Part shown: one piece after another, positions 10,430 through 22,479 of the stretch
Layout of the letters: every line of letters starts with the position of its first letter
Numbering within the stretch: position 1 is the first letter of the stretch
Source: Nemophila menziesii
Lineage: Eukaryota; Streptophyta; Magnoliopsida; Boraginales; Hydrophyllaceae
Direction: 5' to 3'
NCBI GenBank assembly: GCA_029959085.1
Contig: JARWIR010000016.1
Span: 21,585,499-21,649,498, forward strand
DNA length: 64,000 bases
Notes under the pieces: model-generated
The model's input: only the letters and a program-made list of their open reading frames with translations
Told to the model about the DNA's origin: nothing
Databases searched by the model: none
Made by a program: the position numbers and the translations under genes

Positions 10430-13160
10430 CTAGGACCCACCACATATTTGTGTCTCGACTGTAAGACCAACGAAGAATGATCAGATTTGATCACCGGAGG
10501 CACAACCAATGAAGCCTCAGGATACATGTAGAGCACTAAGTACTCATAAGTGCCTGAACAATATGTTCCTTAAGAAGATTAGTACAGTTCCTATGATTAT
10601 TCTATGTAAACTAACAACCATGTACTATAGATATATTAACCCGTGATTAGAAATAAAATTATTGAAATAAAGAGACTGGTTATAATTAATGGGATCACGA
10701 CTAGATTTTTCTTTAGCCTTAATCACAACGTTATAGTCTTTACTCACTATCGAGAGATTGAAATTTTTTCCAGCTATTTAAATCATTGTATAAGTTCAAT
10801 ATATCCTTAGAATCAGTATGAACATAAACACACACTAAGTACCACTTAAAATTATTCACATTAATTAAACATACAATAATTTTTTCACAACACCTAATAA
10901 AGCTAGCTAATTTCCGAAGTAACAAAATATCCCTAGACATTTACAAAGATCTCGAAGGATCTTGAACAAAACTATGATCAAAATATTACTTCCGTATAAC
11001 ATCGTCAGAGTCTTGTGTGCTTAACATAGTCTCAAACATGAACCCAACCATCAAATAATACTATACTAGCAAGGAATTAAGTGCACGACTTGTCAAGGAC
11101 GCCCTGATTCCTTGACAATTCCAAACCAAAGTTTCTCTTTTCATCTGGAGGGCTGAGCGTGTCCTTTTATATTCTCGTCCTTTAATATTTGAATTTTGCG
11201 TTTTATACGCTGGTATTCCACTTTGTACCCATCAACCTCTTCTGAATCCACATTAACATTATCATCATCATCATTTTCCCTAATTGATTCTTCCCCAAGG
11301 CCCTCATCTGGATCAACTTTTGACTGCCTCGGGATCCTTCTGTGCATCTGTTTCATTTCCTCGTCCGGATCCTCCTCAGAATTATCATAGTAACCATGCT
11401 CCTCCCGGCTATAAGCATCTCTATATTCATTATCATATGCATAAGGTTCCTTGTAATATCTTCCTTTCCTAACCATTATACTCCAAGTCCCATGGTCCTT
11501 GTTCAATTTTTTTCCCTGCATGCAAAACATCTTGGTATCATACTTTATTGCCTTGTTACCACATGAAAAATGGCCCCCAAGCTCTTCCCTTCTCCTTTTT
11601 TGCAAACTCCTACCTAAACTAATTGTATACGACAAAATACAGGTCCTGGCTGTTTGACAAGATTGGTTCTTAGTTGGGATGGTTCAAAAAAATTATCTAG
11701 CTTTTGATCTCTTCTCATTTAATGCCTATCTCTGTTTGTCTCCACATGAAGGCTAAATTTTATGGTAATGTCAGCCTTCATTCGTGTGATGCATGCATCT
11801 CCTTTTGTTCATTTGTAACAAACTGAGGTAAATTACCCATTATCTGAATATCATCTGACTTAATATCTCAAATCACCTATTTAGACATGCATGGCTTCTT
11901 CTCCATTATATTTGTGACTGCAAATTGTACAACTACTTTTGTTGTCACCTTTTGAAGTTTACCCTATTCTTCTGCTAGGTTAATGACATCCTGAAGGAGA
12001 CCTGTCTCTTTCCCTTTACTGGAGTTGGTACTTGTTTTATCTTTGAAGATTTCCCTACTTGCCCTATACATACCTTGTCTTAAACTGAGGATACTATGAT
12101 CTTCTTGCGTGTTCACCCTTGGATATGTTGGTGGGTAATCTTCATCATTATGTCGGTACCAAATATATTGTTAAAGTGGATCAGAAAACCCCTCCATCAA
12201 TCCTCCTCCTAACGACGAACTAAGGAGTTTGCAACACTCCAATCAAACATGCACATAACATCTTCATCATCAAACGACTTATTGTAACAATGTTCTAGCT
12301 TGACTTAATGTGGCCAAGATATCCGCCTTCATAACAAAACAAACCCACATATTCATATTTATAAATAATCCATCCTATACACTCTTCTCATTGTAAATAT
12401 GTACATGGAGGGAGTGATTCATCAAATCTAAAGCAAACTCCGAACCTTAGGACAATATCTTCTCTTGTAACCAAATAATAAATTTCCTCCAACTCCACAA
12501 AACATGAAGCAAGCATCTCAATGGTTTCAAAAGTTTCTGAACATGTTCCAACCCCGTAGCTTGAATCCAAGTGGAAGAAAGATTAACATGACGTTCATTA
12601 AATTGAGTGTTAATAGGCCATTGGTTAAGTCCTACATGCAGCTTTTGAAAAATTCCTAGCTTAAATTTCCAAAGGCGATTGTACTATTCTTCATTATCCA
12701 ATTCTATCTTAAAAACATTTCACTCAAATTTCGTAGCACCTGACCTCCATATCCACCTACCATATTCCCGTGATAAAATTCTACGATAGTCGTTATGAAC
12801 TCTCCAGTTACCTAAAACATGTGCAAGAAGATTGAAACTTAATATTGGTTAATCGATGGAGCGAGTCTTTGACCCCTATATTAAATCCCGCTAATCTCTG
12901 AACGTTGTTATTCTAAGCGAGCCAAGATTAAGAGCACGACGATATCTACTCCCCATAATTACAGAATGTTTGACAAAAGATAAACACGTACTAGAATTAT
13001 AGTTACAATACGAACTAAATAAAGGAAACCCTCAAGTACTTTGAATAGCAAGAAAAAAAATGAGTAAATACAAACGTAAGATACATAAGCATTAGAATGT
13101 ACAAAAGCTTTAACCATGTAAATATGTTGTCCCCAAAGGTGTGATATAAAATCAACTCTG
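10430..13160. other. Gene-poor spacer with degenerate coding remnants
   Basis: Contains an unrecognised acidic frame (11141-11635, minus) and, at about 12380-12800 on the minus strand, broken frames reading pieces such as ILSREYGRWIW and DIVLRFGVCFRFD. These resemble the DUF4283 gag-like part of plant LINE ORF1. Nothing intact is seen. Confidence 0.35.
11141..11635 (-). CDS. Unrecognised acidic, Tyr-rich hypothetical ORF
   Basis: A 164-residue frame. The N-terminal third is basic with Cys residues (HFSCGNKAIKY). The middle has YYKEPYAYDNEYRDAY, and the C-terminal half is very acidic (ENDDDDNVNVDSEEVD), ending in a charged helix-like tail. No family is recognised, and there are no convincing splice signals or neighbours. 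The biased composition argues that it was once coding, but it may be a fragment of a retroelement gag or of a decayed gene. Confidence 0.2.
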   Translation of the reverse strand: MSYTISLGRSLQKRRREELGGHFSCGNKAIKYDTKMFCMQGKKLNKDHGTWSIMVRKGRYYKEPYAYDNEYRDAYSREEHGYYDNSEEDPDEEMKQMHRRIPRQSKVDPDEGLGEESIRENDDDDNVNVDSEEVDGYKVEYQRIKRKIQILKDENIKGHAQPSR

Positions 13161-13166
13161 GGAGTA

Positions 13167-14465
13167 TGATAATTCGCAAGTGTACGCATCATCACAAGTA
13201 ATAAAAATGTAAGTAGAGTTTGTTCTCTACAAGGAATAAGAAGTTATACGCGTGATGTTATAGATATTCCTTGAAAAAAACTATAACTAAAAGAAAAAAA
13301 ATATTTATTTGTTTTTTTATCTAATTAATTACTAAAACTATAAACTAAATGACTATAAAGTAAATACGAGATGCGATGGAAAGAGATATAGCTCAAGATT
13401 GCGTACTCGCCACTAGCATGGAAAAGGACTATTCATGATATAAGGGTGAATTGGGGATTTCCATTGCTAACTGGGATTCTAAAGTCAATCCCGGACTAAT
13501 ATGGACTACTATCTAATCCCTGGACCCTTTTCTGTGTGAATCCTATAGAATTATCTAACGCCTAAAGTTCTAACCCTAATTGGTTATATAGTTAGTTTAG
13601 ATCTTCCAATTATCAAACTAAATTAAACAATTATAATTATAGTTCCACTACCAAATCCCCCTTCCGAGCGTAATTTAATATTTAACACAACTCAGTATGC
13701 GATCAAGATAAAGAATTTAATAAGCACAAGAATTGTAATAAACAATCAATTCACACTCAATTTAAATTACTATGTAATCCCAATTTACATAGAAAATTTA
13801 TATCAAATCATAGTTAGGATTCATATTAAAATATGTCCAGTCATGTTTGGAGAATGAAAAACAATAATTAAAGACATAATAGGGAGTTTCAAAGGAGAAA
13901 AATTGCAACACATATAGATCTTGGGTTTTTGTCTTTCTCTTCTTTCTTTTCTCTTGCTCCCCAAGTTAATAATAATGAGTGAATGGTGAAGTGTGTATAA
14001 AAATCTTTAAAACTACTAATATATACTATGAAATTCAAAGGTTTAATTCATTGGCCCAGAACATAGGTTGAAAGTGGCCTATGGACTTCTTTGTTAAATC
14101 TGGACCGCTCAAGTCAGTTTACCAAACCGTCCATAACTTCCTCATCTCATCTTGAAATTGAGTGGTGTTTATTTTTTATGATTTTTGGAAGTTGATGAAT
14201 TTGTTTTTCTAGATTTCGTGCTTTGACTTCTTATGATCTTCTTGACTCCTTGGCTTGTATCAATCTTTTTTCCACTCATATTGGATACTTCTTAGCTTCT
14301 TGACTCTTTATATTGGTATTTTAATCCTCAACTCTTCCATGTTCTAATAGATACAAAATAAAACATAATACTACCTCAAATTGCTCTATAACATGAATAA
14401 TTTCATACAATAGATAAGGATTCAATATATCCTAAAATCAAGGGAAAATCCCATATTTTCAATCA
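13167..14465 (-). mobile_element. LTR-like relic, opposite orientation
   Basis: Starts TGATAATTCGCAAGTGTACG and ends TTTTCAATCA. The CGCAAGTGTACG word is the reverse complement of CGTACACTTGCG near 10375 in the first LTR-like relic, so this appears to be a related LTR in minus orientation. No internal domain and no target-site duplication were found. It is a solo LTR or heavily decayed. Confidence 0.35.
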
Positions 14466-14569
14466 TAAAAAAACTCAAAGTGATATCTCAGAAGTATTAA
14501 ATTATATCACAAAAGACGCGACATCAAAATCCTAAGAAAGTTACTTCGATATATATATATATATATAAT

Positions 14570-15125
14570 AAAGGTTAATGGACCACCCCTCCTATTATCT
14601 ACCATTAACTCATCATTTTGACCCTTACCACCAAAATGATAAAATATTAGCTCTATGTTATAAAATCTATCATAAAGGAAAAAGCTTGAACCCATTTAAA
14701 GGCGCTATACTCCATGATAGCAAATCTAAAAGAACAAGAATCTACAAATTCTTGACAAGTCAAGCACGTGAGCTCAATCTCGGTGTATTCCAAAAGATAT
14801 TAAAGAGTAATTTCTATTTTTAGGTACATCTTTCAAAAGTATCATTTTTAGGCTAAATGTATTAAAAATATATATATACTATTTTTATGACATTTCACTA
14901 TTTTCGTGATATATTTCATAGATTTGTAGGTTATTTGGACACTTCAAATAAAGTTTTAGTTTGTGACCCTGCCAAATAAAACTATAGTTTATTTGAAATG
15001 CCCAAATTTCCTATAAAAACTATAAAATATCTCATGGAATTTGTGAAATGACCTAAAAATGGAACTTTTGAATACATTTGGTCTAACAATGGTACTTCCG
15101 AAAGATATGGCCTATTGTTGTTTAT
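14570..15125. repeat. Imperfect foldback element (MITE-like)
   Basis: From about 14822 to 15110 the two arms are imperfect inverted copies: left GGTACATCTTTCAAAAGTATC, AAATGTATTAAAA, CATTTCACTATTTTCGTGA, ACTTCAAATAAAG; right, read on the other strand, AAGTACCATTGTTAGACC, AAATGTATTCAAAAG, CATTTCACAAATTCCATGA, ATTTCAAATAAAC. An old hairpin-forming non-autonomous DNA element is the simplest reading; its outer limits are uncertain. Confidence 0.4.
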
Positions 15126-15907
15126 AAGCCATGGATAATGACCTAAAAATAGAATTTGCTCAAGATTAAACCCTTCTTCAACCTTTTGAGCTTTCCAATA
15201 CTTTAGTATCTCGGTAGCAATCTCGTGAACAATTTGTTACACGAAATCATTCTTTGTTCTTATTACCATCTGACCAAAATCATTCTTGAAACTATTGGTC
15301 TTACAAAAATCTTTCCACCGCCCTTCATTACCATCTCCCAACACAATCCTAAAAAGCTTAACATCCATTATCCAATGAACACCCTCAAACCCATAAAGTT
15401 TATCACAAGAGAAAATAATAAACATATTATCATAACCTAGCACAAGGCTAACCTTCCACCATAGATCAACACCAACGGTATTTTATACGTCTGCCCGCCT
15501 TAAAGCCACCCTTGAGTCAGTAATAAATCCCTCTCCTTATCGTGCCATGAAAATCCAAAAATAGAGTTCAACCTAGCAAACCATAGCAAAGATGTTTGAT
15601 AACCTAGCTCACCATCACTCATGGAAGAAACCCTAGAGAGAGAGAATTGTAAATGTAGAAATAGTTAACTTTATTACCTTGTAGGAGCTTTAAATCTTAC
15701 TCAATTGTATTAAATGTTGAAACAAAACCGATATTGCCTATAAGGAAAATAAATCTTCTGAAGTGACGAATTATAAGATCGTCTTGGAAGACACATGACA
15801 CTTAAAACGTATGTTATTTGAATAATTCTTACAAAATTAGGGATCTTAAAAAAATTAATATTAACCATGTTGTATCGTTTTCTAATCATATATATATTTA
15901 TATAATT

Positions 15908-16017
15908 TTAGCACACTCTTCTGCGTTTAATCGTTTTTATACTCTTGTCAATTATTTAATTTTTTTTTAATAATTAATAAGAGTGTAGTCAAAATTATAT
16001 GCAGAAGAGTGTGCTAA
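15908..16017. mobile_element. 110-bp MITE with perfect 17-bp terminal inverted repeats
   Basis: TTAGCACACTCTTCTGC at 15908-15924 is exactly the reverse complement of the 17 bases at 16001-16017. The inside is AT-rich and partly palindromic. The superfamily is undetermined because the flanking duplication is ambiguous. Confidence 0.65.
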
Positions 16018-16239
16018 TAAACAAACCAGGTGCCTATTTGTTCTTAAGAATATTCATAACCAATGAAAATAAAAATAAACATGAAAAAGTTAAATAAACA
16101 CAAGGATTTATCATGATTATTCCTAAATGGATTTACATCCACTTTGAGCGTCGATGAAAGTTGCACAGTTGCACTATGATTCAATGTTTACACTTTCACA
16201 TCGTTCTTTTCTCACTATTACAAGTGTTGACATACATAC

Positions 16240-17784
16240 TGATGTCTCCCTATCTGTGATGAATTAGTCTAGATTGGAGACATCATTTTAGGTGTATTTA
16301 ATAATTTAATTACGATTTTTATTCATAAATTTCCATTTTCCTATTTCTCATCTTGATTTGATGATTTATAATTTTTAGAGCATATTGAGTTTAATTGTTT
16401 GTTAATTGTGAATCATTAAAGATATATGGTAATTAATTAGATTTCAAATCAATTATAAGAGATAATGGAAGAATATAATGATGGAAATTGGATATAAAGG
16501 AAGTTAAAGATAATTTAGGAAAGATAAAGTTGCCAAGTAAAATATGAATTTCAACAGTTACGTCCATTAAAATGATCATAACTCAAGATGGGCTGGGAAT
16601 TTGGAAAAATGTTCTGAAGCAAAAAGTGTAGAGCTTTCCGAGACGACCAGTTTTGATATAAAGAACGCATCAATCAGAGCAATATTGAAGAAGTTTCAGA
16701 CAAAACAAGACAACGGCAGTTTATTACCTTTCCTATATTTTAGGGTTACCAATTTGATTTGGAAAATAGTCCTAATACTTGCCCTCTACTCCAAGAATCC
16801 GAATTAGGGTTTAGAATACCCTATAAATACACCATCGATTCAGTAGAAACACATCCTTGGCCAATCCTTAAGCCAAGAGAAAGCTTACATCAAGAGAAGA
16901 GAAGTCTGGAAGGAGCTGAACACTACATTATGTCTTCACAAGCCTTCAAATTTGTAATTGTTTTCTATTCTTTCTCTAGTACGAACTAATTTATTTTAGT
17001 TTAAGATTTAGCATATGGGTATGAACCCTAGACTTGTTTTATTTCTATTCTAATTTGGGATGATAAATATTTAAATGAATGACGGTTTTATTCTCTGTTT
17101 TATGTGCTTTGACTTATTGTCTGTTTTCCTTACGAGGGTCTGCGTATAGGATTACCTTAATAGTAGTTAGACGGTCACCCGGAAGGGGTGTCTAATTATT
17201 GAAACACCACATAAACGTCTAGTGTGCGGTAGTAATCTTGACGGGATTGCCTAACTAGATAACCATTAGGGTATGATTCAACCACCGATCATCATTAGAA
17301 GGCCAGTCTCATTTAGGAACCTAGTGGCGTAGGAGCAGCCTATTTAAGTCCCTTCGTGATTGTGAGGTCGCCACCTAAGTCCACCCAGAAGGGGGTTAAG
17401 AGGAATTTAGAATCCTGGTTATTGTAATTCTACATAATTCTCCCTCACATGATTAGAATAAACAAGGATAGTGGGGATTACTTGCTATCTCTCGAGCTAA
17501 TCTCTTATACTATAGTTTCTTTTCTTATTTAATTTCCTGTCTTTAATATATTTAGTTAATTTTCCTATTCAAAAACCAAACAAAAATAACTTTTCTTTTA
17601 GTTCTTACGTATTATTCTTCTAGTTTTATTAATTGACTTGATATTTGCATAAGTTCTCTCTAGCGTTCGTAGTCTCTAAGGAACGAATTCTCTTATCATT
17701 AAAACTTCCATACGTATTGTAATACTTGCAGTACTGTGCTAGCCTAGGGTGTTTATTTGCACTTCTTTTACCTATTATTTTATC
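16240..17784 (+). mobile_element. Long LTR-like relic, copy 2
   Basis: A diverged second copy of the relic at 8669-10427: the same TGATGTCTCCCTAT start, a CCCTATAAATACACC TATA context at about 16820, tandem short clauses with GGAAGGGGTG and AGAAGGGGG, and the CCCTAGG flank at the end. It is shorter by about 200 bp. No coding domain. Confidence 0.45.
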
Positions 17785-18940
17785 ATGCCCTAGGCAACAC
17801 CACATAAAAGATTTATTATACAAAAATTTGATATATACATAGAATAACCTATCTCTATTAGTGCGATCAGGATACCTAGCACATACAAACACCTACCTGT
17901 AGATCTTTCACAAAATCAACATCAATACATGAATCCCTAGTTTCTATTAAGAAAACATCGAAGAGAGGATGAGAGAATTTTAAAAGAGCGAATAAAGAAA
18001 GATAGCAATGCATAAGATGACTGATATAAGGAAATTGTAGGATTTCAATCCAAGTCATTCATCCCTATTAAAATCAAGCGATAATATAAAACCACGTTAT
18101 TGGACAATAATATAATTTCATCAAGTAACTTTGTCCGCATGTATTTTCTAATTACACTTCATATGGACCAACTATCCAACTCAAATGGAAAATAACTATT
18201 ATTGGACTTTATTTTATGACATTGAACAAAACTAATTAAAAATACATATGAATGAAGGAGTTGTTCTTGATTTTTTTATCACTAACCTACTGACACAAGT
18301 AAATACATCAGTAGCACATTCTCTTTTTTAAATATAGCAAGTCGCGAGCTAGGTCACCATAAGACTAATAACGTGTCCAATCAATGTAAGTAATCAGATT
18401 GCTTTTACTTCTTGATGGAATCTGGTTGACCCAATAGTTACAAGAATTACATAATTTGACCCTTTATTATCTATTTAAACCCTATTTCATCCATTATTTC
18501 CCTAAACAGCAACTTTGATTTTTTACTCTCAACTCCATCATTCCACAACTTCTAGAATTAAGATAATTTTTTTTATTAATATTATTATTTTGTTAATTTT
18601 ATTGTAAGATTTGTTTTAATATTAGAAATTTATAATTTTAAATAATATCCTTGTTATTTGTATCACTAAATTTTTTTAATATAATGATAGATTTTAAAGA
18701 ATATTATTGTAGAGTTATAATAAAATTGCATTTAAATTCCAATATCATACGTAAATAACTTTTAATTAATCCGTTTTTAATTATTGTGTGTTACGAAAAC
18801 CAAATAATGATTATATATAATATACAATTAGCCTTATAAAATAAAACTCCAAAAACATTTTCTTTCATCCTTAACAAGTCCAAATTTTAAATAATCGATT
18901 GGTTATCTTTGTATTTAAACGAGTTGCGGTTTTTTTAATG
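17785..18940. other. AT-rich spacer, nothing recognised
   Basis: Over 1.1 kb of AT-rich sequence with only short frames. No RNA gene or conserved domain is visible. Confidence 0.5.
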
Positions 18941-18942
18941 GG

Positions 18943-19494
18943 TTACGTTAATAAGTAGTTGCATGTACTTTTTAATGAGTTTTGCATATTTAACAATAAG
19001 TTATATGTGCAAACCTTGTTAAACAACAATGCTTTTGCATTGACTTTTTGGAATAAACACCCATAAATAACTATTTTATGATGAAGTTTTAAATAATAAA
19101 TATTTAACAAGGTTATGTACTCATCATCTTTAATAGCCTCTAATAATTTAGCATCTAGCCCATTAATCGTATTCAATTTTGCTTCATCTAAATCAATAAT
19201 CTCAGGTATAATATTATTATTATTATTACCCATTAAAGCAGAATGCCAACCTGAGCTCTTTTTAGTCGGATTAAGATTGCTTGATTTTTGTAAACCTTCT
19301 ACCGGTGTGAAATTCCTATCCCCAATTGACGCACCCGGCTCTGTTATTGATCTAGCTCTTTTGTTGAAGCAATGTTCGTTGGCCGCGAGAGGAGGAAATT
19401 CCTCCAAACCGCCGCCTGCCCTAGGATCTTTTTCCACCATTAAAGTGTCTCGAGCATCACCTCCTTGTGGCGGCGCGGGTGGTTCTAACCCCAT
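18943..19494 (-). pseudogene. Probable LINE ORF1-like N-terminal fragment
   Basis: A GC-richer frame in AT-rich DNA. Its first ~110 residues are Pro/Gly/Glu-rich (MGLEPPAPPQGG, LEEFPPLAANE, KKSSGWHSALMGN) in the style of the N-terminal part of plant LINE ORF1 before the DUF4283 domain; the rest reads as non-coding AT-rich sequence. The frame stays open upstream of the chosen Met. No ORF2 adjoins it. The family call is by style only. Confidence 0.3.
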
Positions 19495-19870
19495 CTTGTC
19501 CGGAGGAGCCTCCGGCGTTGGATTGAAGGGAGAAGCAATTTTTGCTGATAACGGCTAGTTTTTTCTTGAGAGCTTAGAGAGAGAATATCTTTACACTCCG
19601 TGATAAGTACTAACCAATCCCCATTGTTCTCGCCGCCCTTCACTAAATAATTTAGGTTTTACTAATAATTAGGTTGATAATAGTATATATATATTTTAAA
19701 TAATTTCTTTTTAATTATTTATTACTAAAATTATACAACTATAGCCATATATATAAAATAAATACAGATTAAAAAGAATTTTGTGATAAAATTTAAAGTT
19801 GTAAATATTCTAGATTTGTTTAAAAATGCATCATTGATTATCATTAGTTATATATAATAAATATTAAGTT

Positions 19871-19990
19871 AACCAGTTGCGATTAGCTCACTGGCCAGAG
19901 CCTTGGTCATCCAATCTAGTGGTGCAGGTTCGAACCGAGTCAATGACTCCGAGTCCAAAGTATCTCTCCTATGTAACAAAAAAAAAAAAA
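19871..19990 (+). mobile_element. tRNA-derived SINE with poly(A) tail and target-site duplications
   Basis: The head has a polymerase III A-box-like sequence (GATTAGCTCACTGGCCAG) and a B box (GGTTCGAACC, near 19930), as in a tRNA gene, then a short body and a tail of about 13 A. ATATTAAGTT lies just before (19861-19870) and just after the tail (19991-20000), which is the target-site duplication. At about 120 bp it is one of the short plant SINEs. No functional tRNA fold is expected. Confidence 0.8.
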
Positions 19991-20578
19991 ATATTAAGTT
20001 TTCTTTTTGGACAACAATAAATATTAAGTTACTAAATAATTTAAATTTTTAAATGAATTGATATTAAGAAAACTAAAAAGTGATCACACTTCCATTATTT
20101 TTTCAACTTTCGGACGAAGTCTTTTTTCTTTTTTGGGGATTATATATGTGAAGAAGTCTAGTTGCTTATTTTATTTAATTTAAGAATTGGTTCTAGAAGA
20201 TTTCTCTTTTCTTTTAGGCAAAACTCTGAAGATTTCACAATAAGTATGGTTGATAAATTTCTCGAATTAATTTATATACCATGCAATGCATTATACTGCA
20301 TACCCCTCTAGTTGACCTTGAGCTCTAGTATTTATTTCTAGAAACCAAAGTTGCTACAAGGCCTCTAATTTTCTTTGCTTTTGACATTGTTTGTAGTACT
20401 GTTATTTTGGTTCGATGAAACATATTACACGGGGTTTACCTGTAAAATATTAAAAATAGGGGCAATTATTAAAAAGAGCTCATACAACTTATACCTTTAT
20501 ATAAAAAGTCCTTCTAGTTGGAGGACTAGTTACTAGTCCAACGGTTGATGGGTAAAGACTACCATGCCCCTCTACTAG

Positions 20579-21004
20579 TTGACTGACGTGGACTCCCAAC
20601 CCTCCCTTTTCTATGCACTGAAACAAAAAGAAACCCAAATCCCACCCCATATAGGTCACGAGAATCAAATTCAATTTCAGTTCTTCTTCACCATTCTCTC
20701 TCCTCTCTTTCAATACCATTTCTCTGTTCGCTCTCTTGACAGAAAACTAGCGCCGCTTGGATCTCTCTTCACCACCAACAACCAACCACCAAGCTCTCCT
20801 CCTGCAGAAAGAAACCCACCACCACTATCCCTCTTGTTCCCAGATCTCACCATTCCCTACCACCAAGCTAGCCTGCAAATGAAAACCCACCACCACTTTT
20901 CTCTCTCTTCACAACAGAAATTCCTTCCCATCTCATCTCAGGTCTCACCCTCGTTCCAAGCAGATCTCCCATCCGTGGCCATTCTACACCATCAAAAACC
21001 CTAA
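20579..21004 (+). other. Captured-looking GC-rich 5' sequence
   Basis: A 141-residue frame of low-complexity Pro/Ser/His/Gln content lies in GC-richer DNA with CT-rich tracts typical of plant 5' leaders (TTCTTCTTCACC, TCTCTCCTCTC). It is more likely a leader or gene fragment carried by element 1 than a real protein. Confidence 0.25.
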
Positions 21005-21045
21005 CCGTGGTCCAGATTCATGGCCATCGATCTGGACCAGATTCA

Positions 21046-21335
21046 CACTAACCTTTCACACTCGGGTACAGACCCGGGTGGGTGAGTCTCAGATCCGCCA
21101 CCACTGTCGCCTTTCGTGCCGAACTGGGAACATCCCCTTGACTACCATCACTACTGTTGTTCGTCTGCACAGGAACCAGATCTCCAGCACCACTAACCTT
21201 TCACACTCGCAAGTGGGTACAGACCCGGGTGGGTGAGGTTCAGATCCGCCACAACTGCTGCCCTTCATGCCGAACTGGGCACAGCCCCTTGACCACAATC
21301 ACCACCATCTCCTTTCAGAGTGAAGATATTTCTAT
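21046..21335. repeat. 145-bp tandem duplication with GGGTACAGACCC words
   Basis: CACTAACCTTTCACACTCG starts at 21046 and again at 21191. Both copies continue through GGTACAGACCCGGGTGGGTG and CGAACTGGG(A/C)ACA(T/G)CCCCTTGAC, with scattered differences. Confidence 0.7.
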
Positions 21336-21809
21336 TTCGTTTTTTTGTTCAAACAGGGCCATGGGTACAGCCCCATCGAGGTCTATCGCCCCATCGCTGC
21401 ACCTTCATCTCCTGCTCCCGCCTTCCAGATTCTGATTAAAGTTGTCCAAATTGCAGATCTGCTTGTGAGTTGTGATATTATTTCTGCAGATATGTTTTTC
21501 TTTTTGTTTATTATTTATTTAAATTGTTCCTCTCTTTTTTGCAGGTGCGTGGCTGGGTACAGACCCACTGGGTACATCCCCACATCACCTAGTTCGGCAT
21601 TCACGCAGCAGTAGAGCCGCTCACCAGCGCCATTTCAGATCGGGCAATGTGAACGTTCCCATGAGACAGTATTTGCAGGTCCGGTTCCATGACGGTGGTG
21701 GTGAACTTGGTTGCAGTTTAGTCAAAGTCAAACCCATCTGTGTACAGCCCCATCTAGATCGGGCAATGTGTATCAGATACGAAACTGGCGTGTTTTTCCT
21801 ATGTTATAG

Positions 21810-22316
21810 GCTGAATATTCGTTGAAGCAAGCTGATGAATGTAATGATCTGTTTGAGAAGATAACAGATTTAATGGTCAATAAGTCGTTCGTTGTTATGC
21901 CAATAAAGACGGTAATCGGGATTCACACATTATGGACAGTCCTGGTGTTCAAGAGGAGTAGCGATAAGTTTGAACATTACCATTCGTGCAAGGGGGAGAA
22001 GGATGACCTACTGTTCCAACAAGCAGATAAAAGAGCCCGGACACTAGTCAACAAGATTACGGGATTTGCTCAGTTGAAAGAGAAGCCGGTGTATGTGAGG
22101 GACGTGTATTTGTTGCATAGTAAAGCCAGATGTTGGTACGATTCAGGAGTGTACATCCTTATGTGCATAAATGAATTGTACAACGGTGAAGAGACAGGGG
22201 GTGTATATAAAGTTGGAGAATACAGGACCATGCGTAAAGCTATTGTAGAGAATCTGCTGGACGGCGAGTATACCACTGAACAAGTGAAGCAGGCTCGAGT
22301 GGCGGTTGCACTTTGA
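21810..22316 (+). pseudogene. Ulp1-like C-terminal exon, catalytic residues replaced (element 1)
   Basis: The exon follows an acceptor (ATGTTATAG at 21801-21809) and is open for 168 residues. It matches the last exon of gene X1 (38079-38621) in layout: a helical lead-in, PIK..IGIHTLWTVLVF, HYHSCKG, then YDSGVYILMC. In active Ulp1 proteins these places hold His-Trp, Asp, Gln and Cys. Here they read Leu-Trp, His, Ala and Ser (DSGVY; codon TCA), so protease activity is not expected. The upstream DUF1985-like exons are absent, so this is a truncated remnant, though its frame is clean. It converges on the transposase fragment. Confidence 0.6.
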
Positions 22317-22479
22317 GTGGATGGTGTTTTTTTAACGTTTAATGCATTTTTTAATCTGAACAAACCAAAAATTGTTTTTATGTTATGTAATATTCAGATA
22401 ATGTGATGCATATTTGTAAGACAGTGTGGTATTTTATGATGAATGTGTTTTTCGTATTCAATAGTTGTGTATAAGGTAG

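Noticed and set aside
19871..19945. A tRNA gene
   Set aside because: A and B boxes are present, but the rest does not form a plausible cloverleaf, and the poly(A) tail with target-site duplications marks a SINE.
21810..22316. Active SUMO protease
   Set aside because: The nucleophile Cys, His, Asp and Gln positions are all replaced.
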